Shown piece after piece: positions 8,807 through 16,431 of a stretch of 34,886 nucleotides of DNA. The DNA comes from Bacteroidetes bacterium GWF2_49_14. GTDB lineage: Bacteria; Bacteroidota; Bacteroidia; Bacteroidales; UBA12481. A program made the position numbers and the translations under genes. The notes under the pieces were generated by a model. That model saw nothing but the letters and a program-made list of their open reading frames with translations, was not told where the DNA came from and ran no database searches. How positions within the stretch are numbered: position 1 is the stretch's first letter; each line of letters begins with the position of its first letter. The stretch covers positions 1-34,886 of the forward strand of contig MEOR01000063.1 in assembly GCA_001769295.1 (NCBI GenBank). Reading direction: 5' to 3'.

Positions 8807-9787
8807 CTACAGCCTTCCCATGCCCAAACAAAGCACGTGCAGGCAAATGGTAATGAACAAAAAGATCAGCCTGCTGTTTTTCGCTGAGAATCCGAAGAAA
8901 TTGTATCGGATAGCTGAGACTTCGCATTCGGTAACACAGTCGCCGCAAAGCGTGCAGGTTTGTCCGGGTTTGCGGTTCATAATATCGACACGGTTCAGGG
9001 CGTCGTATTTGCAGGACGGCAGACAGCGCATGCAGTTGGTACAGGAGGATTCGATTTTCATTCTGAAAGGCGAAACATATTTCAGGAAGTTTACCACTGT
9101 TCCGATCGGACAAAACGCCACGCAATGAACCATCTTGCCTTTCTTTCGGGAAATCAATACCATAACTAGGATCCCGATAATCCCGAGTACAATCGCCGGA
9201 ATCAGGGTCTGGAGGCCGGAAAAGCCCAGCAATCGGAATAAAAGAGCGAAGAAGATCACCAGAACCAGTAAGGATCCTTTCCATATCCATTTGTTTTTCA
9301 GCGGCTTGCGATTAGTTCGTCCTTTCGATGCCAGACTGTCAAGCGCACCGAAATAGCAAAAATGAGAACACCAGGCCGGACCGCTCAACACAATTGTGCT
9401 GAGGAACAAAATGGTCATAAATCCAATCTCACCGCGGTAAACCGGACCCCCAACAATCATGAAAGGTATCGGGAGATGAAGTTTTCCGGTCATCAGGAAT
9501 CGCTCGTCGGCCAGGATACCCAGCAGAAACTGTGCAAAGAAAACTACACAGAATATCAGCCAGATCCGTTTCCGCCAGGTTGCCGATTTTGCCGGATCCA
9601 TCATGGCCCTGGCAATTATAAATGTGTAAACCGACAGTACCGCAATCTGAATCCAGCCGCCGCCGTGGATGAACCGCTCAGCAGCCAGCATGGGTTTGTC
9701 AGGAACAATCTGAACCACAGAGAATAATCCTGTCACAATTAATGCAGCAGATACAGGAAAAACCGGCAAAGTGACTGAACTTTTCAT
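8807..9787 (-). CDS. NapH-like membrane polyferredoxin (4Fe-4S)
   Basis: 326 residues with about seven hydrophobic segments (roughly 10-30, 46-62, 74-92, 118-135, 170-188, 192-210, 303-322). It has two membrane-proximal cysteine pairs (WCSHFCYFGALD and HCVAFCPIGT) and a bacterial ferredoxin pair (CTNCMRCLPSCK and CTLCGDCVTEC) that would hold two 4Fe-4S clusters. This is the layout of NapH/NosR/CcoG-type proteins, which move electrons across or along the inner membrane. No nap, nos or cco genes are nearby, so the electron partner is unknown; the divergent TlpA-like thioredoxin is a possible functional neighbour. The ATG follows a -7 box by only 4 nt, and a Crp/Fnr-type palindrome is centred 41.5 bp upstream. 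Confidence 0.85.
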   Translation of the reverse strand: MKSSVTLPVFPVSAALIVTGLFSVVQIVPDKPMLAAERFIHGGGWIQIAVLSVYTFIIARAMMDPAKSATWRKRIWLIFCVVFFAQFLLGILADERFLMTGKLHLPIPFMIVGGPVYRGEIGFMTILFLSTIVLSGPAWCSHFCYFGALDSLASKGRTNRKPLKNKWIWKGSLLVLVIFFALLFRLLGFSGLQTLIPAIVLGIIGILVMVLISRKKGKMVHCVAFCPIGTVVNFLKYVSPFRMKIESSCTNCMRCLPSCKYDALNRVDIMNRKPGQTCTLCGDCVTECEVSAIRYNFFGFSAKNSRLIFLFITICLHVLCLGMGRL

Positions 9788-9791
9788 GGCA

Positions 9792-9799
9792 TAAAGATA
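9792..9799 (-). promoter_or_regulatory. -7 box giving a leaderless polyferredoxin mRNA
   Basis: The minus strand reads TATCTTTA, one mismatch from TAnnTTTG, with 4 nt before the ATG (9787). Transcription would begin at or next to the start codon. No TTTG at the normal -33 distance is seen, which is consistent with a promoter that needs an activator. Confidence 0.45.
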
Positions 9800-9819
9800 T
9801 CCGCCTAGAACTACTTGGA

Positions 9820-9837
9820 TTGTAACAATTGTTACAA
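9820..9837. promoter_or_regulatory. Perfect 18-bp Crp/Fnr-type operator
   Basis: TTGTAACAATTGTTACAA is a perfect palindrome with a GTAAC-N4-GTTAC core, the half-site spacing of Crp/Fnr-family regulators (FNR, HcpR, NtcA type). Its centre (9828.5) is 41.5 bp upstream of the polyferredoxin ATG, the class II activator position if transcription starts at the ATG. For the divergent TlpA-like gene the centre is about 73 bp upstream of a start predicted from TACCTTTA (9890-9897). Confidence 0.65.
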
Positions 9838-9889
9838 AAGCTACTTCCCTACCCTGCTTTTAAACCACTTTTTCATTGCCCGATTATTT

Positions 9890-9897
9890 TACCTTTA
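9890..9897 (+). promoter_or_regulatory. Candidate -7 box of the TlpA-like gene
   Basis: TACCTTTA, one mismatch to TAnnTTTG, 19 nt before the ATG at 9917. No convincing -33 element. Confidence 0.3.
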
Positions 9898-9916
9898 AGC
9901 CCTTAAATCCATAGCC

Positions 9917-10438
9917 ATGAAAAGATTTCTGCTGATTCCCCTCGCCTGCCTGTTTCTAACATTGCCGGCTTTTAATCAGACCGTTGATGAAAGAGGCTAC
10001 ATTGTAAAAGTCGGTCAGACTGTACCTGATTTCAAGATTAAATTTCAGGATGGTAAGGTGATGGATATTAAGGATTTAAGAGGCAAGGTTGTCATGCTTC
10101 AGTTCACGGCCAGCTGGTGCGGCGTGTGCCGCAAAGAGATGCCCTTTATCGAGAGTGATATCTGGAATGTATACAAGGACAGGGGGTTGAAGCTGTTCGG
10201 CATTGACCGTGGTGAGCCGCTGGAAAAGGTGAAGGAGTTTACCAGCCAGATGAAGATCACCTATCCGCTGGTGTTGGATGAAGATTCCGGAATATTCACC
10301 CTTTTTGCTGATAAGGCGGCCGGGGTTACACGGAATATCCTGGTTGACCGGGACGGTAAAATGGTATACCTGACGCGCCTTTACGATGAGGCCGAGTTTG
10401 AAGGCCTTAAAAAGAAAATTGCGGAACTGATGAAATAA
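9917..10438 (+). CDS. TlpA-like secreted thioredoxin-fold oxidoreductase
   Basis: 173 residues with a signal peptide (MKRFLLIPLACLFLTLPAF) and a thioredoxin/AhpC-TSA fold. The active site is WCGVC in FTASWCGVCRKEMPF (about residue 70), followed by the cis-proline-type region AAGVTRNILVDRDGKMV. Such proteins reduce or shuffle disulfides in the periplasm, for example during cytochrome c maturation or under oxidative stress. It is divergent from the polyferredoxin and shares the palindrome-containing intergenic region. It ends at a strong bidirectional terminator. Confidence 0.85.
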   Translation: MKRFLLIPLACLFLTLPAFNQTVDERGYIVKVGQTVPDFKIKFQDGKVMDIKDLRGKVVMLQFTASWCGVCRKEMPFIESDIWNVYKDRGLKLFGIDRGEPLEKVKEFTSQMKITYPLVLDEDSGIFTLFADKAAGVTRNILVDRDGKMVYLTRLYDEAEFEGLKKKIAELMK

Positions 10439-10441
10439 AAA

Positions 10442-10472
10442 AAGCCGGCCCCTGAGGACCGGCTTCTTTTTT
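10442..10472. terminator. Bidirectional Rho-independent terminator
   Basis: Stem AAGCCGG-n-CC / GG-n-CCGGCTT with a CTGA loop and one C/A mismatch, followed by CTTTTTT on the plus strand and TTTTTTT on the minus strand. It lies between the convergent TlpA-like and T9SS genes. It closely resembles the terminator at 17975-18007. Confidence 0.85.
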
Positions 10473-12405
10473 AACGGATCACCGTCATCTTTAGTGTTTT
10501 ATTAAAATCGCGGGTTTGTAACGTATAGAAGTAATTGCCGGGCTCAAGCTCATTGCCCTTGATTACGACGCTATTTTCCCCTGCGGGTTTATATCCAAAA
10601 TTCCGGATACTCACCGTTCTGCCCGATATGTCCTTGATAATCAGGTTAACTTCTGATGGATTTGCCATAGTAAATCCGATCGTGGTTTCTTCCGTGAAAG
10701 GATTCGGGAAATTCTGGTTCAATTGAACTCCACTGTTCTGTGGATCTGAAATTCCGTCAATCAGGTTTGAATGGTCATTGAGGTTCAGGCGGATCATGAA
10801 CAAATCGTCTCCTGTTGAATACCAGGCATCATCATTGGTAAAAAAGTACCAGCAGGTGTTGGCCGGGAAGTAATTACTTCTGTCGGATCCCAGAGAGTAT
10901 CTGCCTGACTCGTAGGCAGCTTCGTAATCCATGTTGTTCCAGAATTCAATCGCCGCCATATAGCTTTTACCCGCTTCCAGGAATTCCCCCTCGCCATCTT
11001 TCTGGAGCGGCAAGGTTACCCAATGATTTTTCAAGATGGTTGAATCCATTGAGATCAGCTCACTACCGAGCAATTCAACAGGGCTTTGTGTTTCTTCATT
11101 GTATCCGAGAAGAACCAGGCGGAAACTGCTCAGTATATCAGCGCTGTTAATATAAACCGATATGCTGCTTACCTCGATCGGATTCTTGATCCGATACCAG
11201 GTTCCCATCAGGTCACCTTCATGAGGGACAGTATACCAATCCCAGGTAGAAAATGTCACCTCAGGCACATTATCGCATCGGGAGTACATACTGTCCGTTA
11301 CCATGAACGGAACCGATGCCTTGTTATCCCCTGGCACCATGTCGGGCAATTCGGCTTTTGCCTCAAAATCAACCTTGTAATGTCCAAAATCTGCCGGTAT
11401 AAATTGCGTGGGTATTCTAAGTGTGTCAGTAATTCCCGGATACAGGGTATAGGAAGTGGTGGACTCGTTGTAGATTACCTGGTTGTTCTTGGTTACCTGA
11501 ACATTAAACTGAGTGCCCCACTGCTCAATGTTTCCGAAATTCTTGATGATTCCGGTAAAGTCAAATCCTGATAGCTGAGTCTTCGGAAGCCCATAAAAGA
11601 ATCCTTCTGCATCCTCGGTCCCGTTATCATAATCAGCCTCGCTGTAGACCAGCTGGAGATCATCATCAAACCCTTCGAGAAAGGTGATGTCATCAATCAT
11701 CCAGTAGTAGAGCTTGGCATCACGCCATGTTATTTTAAACTGTACGTTCGGCATATTTGCGGCAACATCTGATAAATTGAGATAGAGGTCTACTTTTTCG
11801 CCAGCTTTTATACCTCCGACACGCTCACTTACCTTGGTGCCCATTTTCATGTCAAATGAAGCCCAGTGCACGCCATTGTCGTTGGTAACTTCAAACAGCA
11901 TGACCGAATTTGACCAGTACCTGAAGTTTTGCTCGATTCTTACAAGCACTGAAGGATGGCCGGAGCAATTGATCGGAGGACTGACCAGTGAACTGTTAAC
12001 CGCCAGGTAATTATCGTAATGTCCAAGATCCTGATTGTAACCATCCGCATTCAGTGCCAGGAATCCATTTGCCTTTGATGTTGAATTTATTGGGGGTTCA
12101 TTGGTATAAACACCTTTCAGGGTGTCGTTTGCCCAATGCCAGTTATACCCCAGATCAGTAGGATCCTCAATCACCCATCCGGCCGGCAGCAGCCAGCCAA
12201 GCTCCCCGGTTGAGCTTGCCCAGTTGAATTCCTCGGTCCAGAAGGCTTCACCCCCTCCTTTAAGTTTGGGGGTCTCCTGCCTGATTGCACCATCAGCCGT
12301 CCACCGGCCGGTATTTGGGGGGGGCTGCTGCCCTGGTTTGGTGGTCTGGGCAGGTGCAGCCAGCCAAAAGCAGAGCATACTAACAACGAGAGTAAAATTT
12401 TTCAT
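10471..12405 (-). CDS. Secreted protein with T9SS type A sorting domain
   Basis: 644 residues from MKNFTLVVSMLCFWLAAPAQ, a clear signal peptide; the ORF-track start 13 codons upstream lacks one. After a Pro-rich stretch comes a region like extracellular adhesin/choice-of-anchor domains (FNWASSTGELGWLLPAGW, WHWANDTLKGVY), then beta-sandwich modules (about 290-560). The last 85 residues are a canonical C-terminal sorting domain: NQNFPNPFTEETTIGF, a DISGRTV strand, ELEPGNYFYTL, and LKMTVIR. So it is exported by Sec, then by the type IX system, and is likely bound to the surface. No catalytic site is seen. The coding strand has a run of eight C near codon 28. Confidence 0.85.
   Translation of the reverse strand: MKNFTLVVSMLCFWLAAPAQTTKPGQQPPPNTGRWTADGAIRQETPKLKGGGEAFWTEEFNWASSTGELGWLLPAGWVIEDPTDLGYNWHWANDTLKGVYTNEPPINSTSKANGFLALNADGYNQDLGHYDNYLAVNSSLVSPPINCSGHPSVLVRIEQNFRYWSNSVMLFEVTNDNGVHWASFDMKMGTKVSERVGGIKAGEKVDLYLNLSDVAANMPNVQFKITWRDAKLYYWMIDDITFLEGFDDDLQLVYSEADYDNGTEDAEGFFYGLPKTQLSGFDFTGIIKNFGNIEQWGTQFNVQVTKNNQVIYNESTTSYTLYPGITDTLRIPTQFIPADFGHYKVDFEAKAELPDMVPGDNKASVPFMVTDSMYSRCDNVPEVTFSTWDWYTVPHEGDLMGTWYRIKNPIEVSSISVYINSADILSSFRLVLLGYNEETQSPVELLGSELISMDSTILKNHWVTLPLQKDGEGEFLEAGKSYMAAIEFWNNMDYEAAYESGRYSLGSDRSNYFPANTCWYFFTNDDAWYSTGDDLFMIRLNLNDHSNLIDGISDPQNSGVQLNQNFPNPFTEETTIGFTMANPSEVNLIIKDISGRTVSIRNFGYKPAGENSVVIKGNELEPGNYFYTLQTRDFNKTLKMTVIR
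12317..12324 (-). repeat. Eight-cytosine tract inside the T9SS gene
   Basis: The coding strand reads CAG CAG CCC CCC CCA AAT, with eight consecutive C just after the signal peptide. A change of one unit would shift the frame and remove the mature protein. Such tracts can support slipped-strand phase variation, though eight is at the low end. Confidence 0.5.
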
Positions 12406-12482
12406 GGCTATTGTATTTATAAATATTAGGTTTAAGTTAGGCATTCATTTAATAGCTGATACCAACCCAAACAAATGTTTTG

Positions 12483-14072
12483 ATGACCGAGTCGAATGTA
12501 AAAACAAGTGCACCAAGTATTTTCAACGATGTACTGGGGCCGGTGATGCGGGGACCATCGAGTTCCCATACCGCGGCTTCCCATCGTATTGGCCTCATGT
12601 TAAGGGATCTGGCCGGACCCGGGTTGAAGCATGTCCTGTTTGAGTTTCACAACGAAGGATCCCTGGCATCTACCCACAGAACCCAGGGTTCTGATATGGG
12701 TCTTGCAGCAGGCCTGATCGGAATGGATATCCTTAATGAGCATATGCCATCTTCGCTGGAAAAAGCAAAGCAGGCTGGTTTGGAGTTGTCCTTTTTAGTC
12801 GCAGATTACACGGCCTCACATCCGAATACATACAAATGCACATTGACCCTGGAGGACGGTACCCGGCTCACAGCCCGGGCTGAATCTACCGGTGGAGGGA
12901 TGTTCAGGTTTACGGAAATCGAAGGTTTTCCCCTCTTCCTGGAAGGAGATGAATTCGTAGTTTTCATGTTACCCGAAAGTGGTCATTTTGAATCCGATAT
13001 CGCTCAGCTTGTTAATGTAACTCAATCAATGCCTGGTTTTATACGGTCTTCAAGGTCTGAAAAAAATCAGGAAACAGCTCTCATTTTCAGTTTTTCTGAT
13101 GAATCCGGCGCTGAATCAGCCTTTCAGGCTTGCAACGCCCGGAAAGGTTTCACCCGATTGATCAGACCCGTTATGCCGATTGCCTCAAATTCAGGTGCAT
13201 CACTTCCCTTTGATGGATTACCGGCACTGATGAATAACCCTGAATTGTTAGTAAAGTCTTTGGGAGAACTCGGCCTGATCTATGAAACCGCCCGATCGGG
13301 ATTTTCCCGCGATAAGACTGACGGGATGATGAAAAAACTGATTGCAGTCTGGAAGAAATCCATTCAGCAGGGACTAACCGGAACTGAATACCAGGATCGC
13401 CTGATGGGATCCCAGGTTCCGGAATTCTTGTCGAGGATGAAGGAAGGCAGACTTCTGCCAGCCGGGCCCCTGAACCGGATGATTGCCTATTCCTGCGCGC
13501 TGATGGAAATGAAAAGCAGCATGGGGATTATAGTTGCAGCGCCCACAGCCGGAGCCTGTGGCGGTCTGCCTGGCTGCCTGATCGGCCTTTCCGATGAAAA
13601 CCAGCTGGATGATGATATTTTATCCAGAGGGTTTTGGGCAGCCGGTCTGGTCGGAATTTTTATCGCCAGGGGGGCAACCTTTGCTGCTGAAGTTGCCGGC
13701 TGCCAGGCTGAGACCGGTGCAGGGGCTTCTATGGCTGCGGCCGGCCTCGTTGAAATGGCGGGTGGAACCGCACAGGAAGCCCTCGATGCAGCCTCACTGG
13801 CTCTGCAAAACATCATTGGGCTGGTCTGTGACCCGGTCGCAAACAGGGTTGAGATTCCCTGTCTGGGCCGAAATGCTGCCGCTGCAGGGAATGCCCTCAC
13901 CTCGGCCAATATGATCCTGGGAGGTTTCGATCCCGTAATCCCACTCGAAGAAACCATAGTGTCGATGTTGGAAGTCGGGAAAACGATGCCCCACTCCCTC
14001 CGTTGTACCGCTCTCGGCGGGCTTGCTGCTACACCAACTGCTAAATTCCTTGAATCCAAATTATTATGTTAG
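12483..14072 (+). CDS. L-serine dehydratase, fused beta-ACT-alpha form
   Basis: Iron-sulfur L-serine ammonia-lyase (L-serine to pyruvate and ammonium), by family. The 529-residue chain has the beta domain with GPSSSHTAASHRIG (24-37), a region that looks like an ACT domain (about 156-235), and the alpha domain with APTAGACGGLPG (353-364) and the cluster cysteines in IGLVCDPVANRVEIPC. That order matches Bacillus SdaAB plus SdaAA joined in one chain; E. coli SdaA is about 75 residues shorter. The usual beta-domain motif GHGTD is RTQGSD here, so substrate may differ. The frame is open to a TTG one codon upstream; the ATG at 12483 is chosen. The stop overlaps the next start (ATGTTAG). Confidence 0.85.
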   Translation: MTESNVKTSAPSIFNDVLGPVMRGPSSSHTAASHRIGLMLRDLAGPGLKHVLFEFHNEGSLASTHRTQGSDMGLAAGLIGMDILNEHMPSSLEKAKQAGLELSFLVADYTASHPNTYKCTLTLEDGTRLTARAESTGGGMFRFTEIEGFPLFLEGDEFVVFMLPESGHFESDIAQLVNVTQSMPGFIRSSRSEKNQETALIFSFSDESGAESAFQACNARKGFTRLIRPVMPIASNSGASLPFDGLPALMNNPELLVKSLGELGLIYETARSGFSRDKTDGMMKKLIAVWKKSIQQGLTGTEYQDRLMGSQVPEFLSRMKEGRLLPAGPLNRMIAYSCALMEMKSSMGIIVAAPTAGACGGLPGCLIGLSDENQLDDDILSRGFWAAGLVGIFIARGATFAAEVAGCQAETGAGASMAAAGLVEMAGGTAQEALDAASLALQNIIGLVCDPVANRVEIPCLGRNAAAAGNALTSANMILGGFDPVIPLEETIVSMLEVGKTMPHSLRCTALGGLAATPTAKFLESKLLC

Positions 14073-15028
14073 TCCTCAATGAATCTTCACTTGCGCAGCT
14101 AACCGATTGGACTGCCCTTATCGACCAGATGATCAAAACCATGATTGTCTATGAAAATGGCGATTTTGTGATGCCCGACCGCGTATCCATGGGGTTTGCC
14201 AATAATACCTTATTACTGATGCCGGCACAAAGCGGGAAGTATTTCAGTACTAAACTCGTCAGTCTTTTTCCTGAAAATCCAAGCCGCAACGAACCCGTAA
14301 TCAAGGGAATGGTGTTATTGAACAATGCTGAAACCGGACAGCCACTCGCGATTCTCAACGGAGCCAAGCTTACTGCCATCAGAACCGCAGCCGTTTCTGC
14401 AGCAGGCATCCGTTATACAACACCTGGTGATGTTTCTTCCCTAGGCCTGATTGGTGCCGGAGTACAGGGCATGCACCAGGTCCTGGCGGCTTGTGTGGTG
14501 CGACCCATCAGGAATATTTACATTCTGGATAAAATTCCGGAACGTGCAAACTCTTTCATTGCCTGCCTCAGATCTTCGTTGCCGGAGGTTCAGATGCACC
14601 TTGTTTCATCGGTTGAGGAGCTGACTGAGAAATCACAGGTTATTATTACTGCAACCAATTCCAACAAGCCGGTGCTTCCGGATGATGCTTCCCTGCTGTT
14701 GAATAAGCATATCATTGCCATTGGCTCCTACAAACCCCAAATGAGGGAGATACCTGATGTATTGTTTACCCTGCTGGATCATTGTTTCGTGGATGTGCCT
14801 TTCGCCCTGGAAGAATCAGGCGACCTGATTCATCCGATAGAGATGGGTTTGCTCCTGCAAAAACAGGTGACCCCGCTGGGTGCCCTCATCCGGGGAAAAG
14901 TCCAGATTGACATTGCCGGAACCACACTTTTTAAATCCGTAGGGATGGCCTTGTTCGATCTTTTCACCTCCCAGTGGTTCTTTGAAAAAGCCATGCGCCT
15001 GGATGCAGGTGAACAGGTTTCTTTCTAA
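14066..15028 (+). CDS. Ornithine cyclodeaminase/mu-crystallin family dehydrogenase
   Basis: 320 residues with the family's conserved lysine (YFSTKLVSLFPEN), the GAKLTAIRTAAVSA substrate segment and a Rossmann motif GLIGAGVQGMHQV (about 128-140). The Asp that ornithine cyclodeaminase uses, in a GAD-PGK motif, is replaced here by GSYKPQMREI, so true ornithine cyclodeamination is unlikely; relatives of this type are alanine dehydrogenases, ketimine reductases and pyrroline-2-carboxylate reductases. It starts inside the last codons of the serine dehydratase gene, so the two are almost surely translated together. One reading, as inference, is that pyruvate and ammonium made by the first enzyme are reduced to alanine by this one. 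Confidence 0.8.
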   Translation: MLVLNESSLAQLTDWTALIDQMIKTMIVYENGDFVMPDRVSMGFANNTLLLMPAQSGKYFSTKLVSLFPENPSRNEPVIKGMVLLNNAETGQPLAILNGAKLTAIRTAAVSAAGIRYTTPGDVSSLGLIGAGVQGMHQVLAACVVRPIRNIYILDKIPERANSFIACLRSSLPEVQMHLVSSVEELTEKSQVIITATNSNKPVLPDDASLLLNKHIIAIGSYKPQMREIPDVLFTLLDHCFVDVPFALEESGDLIHPIEMGLLLQKQVTPLGALIRGKVQIDIAGTTLFKSVGMALFDLFTSQWFFEKAMRLDAGEQVSF

Positions 15029-15057
15029 AAACCCGTATTTATTCTGCTCACTTATCG

Positions 15058-15081
15058 ACTGATTTAACGCATTTAATCAGT
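15058..15081 (+). terminator. Weak hairpin after the serine dehydratase/OCD pair
   Basis: 7-bp perfect stem ACTGATT/AATCAGT with a 10-nt AT-rich loop, 30 nt after the stop at 15028. It has no clear T-tract after it, so it may not terminate. Confidence 0.25.
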
Positions 15082-15167
15082 TATCTGCGGATACCTTCTT
15101 TTTAAATTGGGTTTTGGCAAGTCATTTGCTTGTAGGTTGTCATAATACACACCCAAAATCAAGAGTC

Positions 15168-16364
15168 ATGAAAAACTTACTAATCTTTGCGATGATCCTG
15201 GCAGCCGGAACCTCCGCCTATCCGCAGGCAACCAGGTCAGCAAGGGAATCAAAAAGCGAAAAAGGCAGCTCCCGGTCTGAAGCCACCCGGACGGTTAACA
15301 GGTCGGAATCAAAATCATCAGGAGCAAAGAAATCATCCGGTTCAACTGCAGCAAAACGGTCAAATGTAGAAAGGAGCCGTAGTGCTGATTACAACCAAAA
15401 GGCAGCAACCCGCAGCACTGAGCGTTCAGTGACCTCCGGAAGCGCTCAGCGCCAGGTCTCCTCCGGAAATACTCAGCGTTCGACTTCTTCCGGGAACGTA
15501 CAGCGCTCGGTCCGTACCGAGAACCCACCGGTCAGAAGGTATGAAGGTCAGAACCAGAGTCAGAACCGGACCCGTACCACAACGGTAACGCGGCCAGAGA
15601 CCAAGAGTGGCAGCGCAGCAACCCGCAGTGTAAATGTCAAGACTACCACCCGGTCGAATGAGCCTTCTGCTGGCAGGGGTAATACCAGTTCGGCCACCCG
15701 CGTTTTCCGCGAAGGCAAAGGAACCCTGACCCGCGATGATGGATCTGTTATCCGTCACCAGAATGATGAAGTATTTGCTTCCCGTAAATATAAACTGGAT
15801 TATGATAACTATGAGAACCTGCGCCGGTCGGATGATTTTCGCCGGGAGTACAGGGATTACAACAACTGGTACAGCCACAGACACATAAGGGTAGTTAATC
15901 ACTATCACAACAATTACGTTCCTATTCCATGGGAAATCAGGAGGGTACGGTACATTTACCGCAGGCCGGTTCACATCGACCTGATCTGGACCCCGCTGCT
16001 GCTCCATAGGTTCATGTATTACTACCCTACTTACGACAACTGGAACATTGACTTCGGCCGGGAAATAGAAACCATTTCAGCCTACGATGCAATGGAATAC
16101 GCAGGCAGTGTCAAGAGAATATACGGAAAAGTGGAAGAGGTGTTTTATTCGGAGGAAGATGAGAACTACATTCTCTATATCGGTGCACCTTTCCCCTATC
16201 ATGATGTGAGTGTTGTGGTTCCGAAATATCTGGCCAGGAATATTTCAATGAGTCCAAAATGGTATTTTGAAAACGAACACATCTGGGTGGTCGGCCTGAT
16301 TAATGTATGGGAAGGAAAACCCGAGATTGTCGTCAGGGACGAAGATCAGATCAGAAGATATTAG
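15168..16364 (+). CDS. Secreted Ser/Arg/Thr-rich protein with OB-like C-terminus
   Basis: 398 residues from MKNLLIFAMILAAGTSAYPQ, a signal peptide; the ORF-track start is 18 codons upstream and has none. Residues about 20-190 are low complexity, rich in Ser, Arg, Thr and Gln, with short imperfect repeats (SSGNTQRST, SSGNVQRSV). A Tyr/Arg/His-rich segment follows (RRVRYIYRRPVHID). The last about 110 residues look like an OB fold: VKRIYGKVEEVFYSEEDENY, VSVVVPKYLA and GKPEIVVRDEDQI, the strand pattern of small extracytoplasmic OB domains. A basic low-complexity arm plus an OB fold suggests binding of nucleic acid or polyanion outside the cytoplasm, as inference only. I do not recognise a named family. 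Confidence 0.7.
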   Translation: MKNLLIFAMILAAGTSAYPQATRSARESKSEKGSSRSEATRTVNRSESKSSGAKKSSGSTAAKRSNVERSRSADYNQKAATRSTERSVTSGSAQRQVSSGNTQRSTSSGNVQRSVRTENPPVRRYEGQNQSQNRTRTTTVTRPETKSGSAATRSVNVKTTTRSNEPSAGRGNTSSATRVFREGKGTLTRDDGSVIRHQNDEVFASRKYKLDYDNYENLRRSDDFRREYRDYNNWYSHRHIRVVNHYHNNYVPIPWEIRRVRYIYRRPVHIDLIWTPLLLHRFMYYYPTYDNWNIDFGREIETISAYDAMEYAGSVKRIYGKVEEVFYSEEDENYILYIGAPFPYHDVSVVVPKYLARNISMSPKWYFENEHIWVVGLINVWEGKPEIVVRDEDQIRRY

Positions 16365-16393
16365 CAATAGGTCAGTTTAGATAGGTTAAGCAT

Positions 16394-16426
16394 GAAGGGG
16401 ATGCCTTGGGTTAGGGCGTCCCCTTC
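16394..16426. terminator. Bidirectional terminator between the OB-like gene and truC
   Basis: 12-bp stem GAAGGGGATGCC/GGCGTCCCCTTC (one G-T pair) with a 9-nt loop, followed on the plus strand by TCATTTTAA. It lies between two convergent genes. Confidence 0.65.
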
Positions 16427-16431
16427 TCATT

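Noticed and set aside
8742-9290. 182-codon minus-strand ORF
   Set aside because: It overlaps the polyferredoxin gene in another frame, has no start context or recognisable domain, and its composition is that of a shadow frame.
13487-14059. 190-codon minus-strand ORF opposite the serine dehydratase
   Set aside because: Ala/Pro-rich antisense frame over the conserved alpha domain; no promoter or family match.
14066-15028. True ornithine cyclodeaminase
   Set aside because: The catalytic Asp motif of ornithine cyclodeaminases is replaced by GSYKPQMREI, so only family membership is claimed.
15427-15520. Possible CRISPR-like repeats in the OB-like gene
   Set aside because: The repeats are short imperfect coding repeats (SSGN-x-QRS) in frame, without spacers or cas genes.
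15426-16007. 193-codon minus-strand ORF
   Set aside because: Antisense of the low-complexity and linker part of the OB-like protein; the open frame follows from biased composition.
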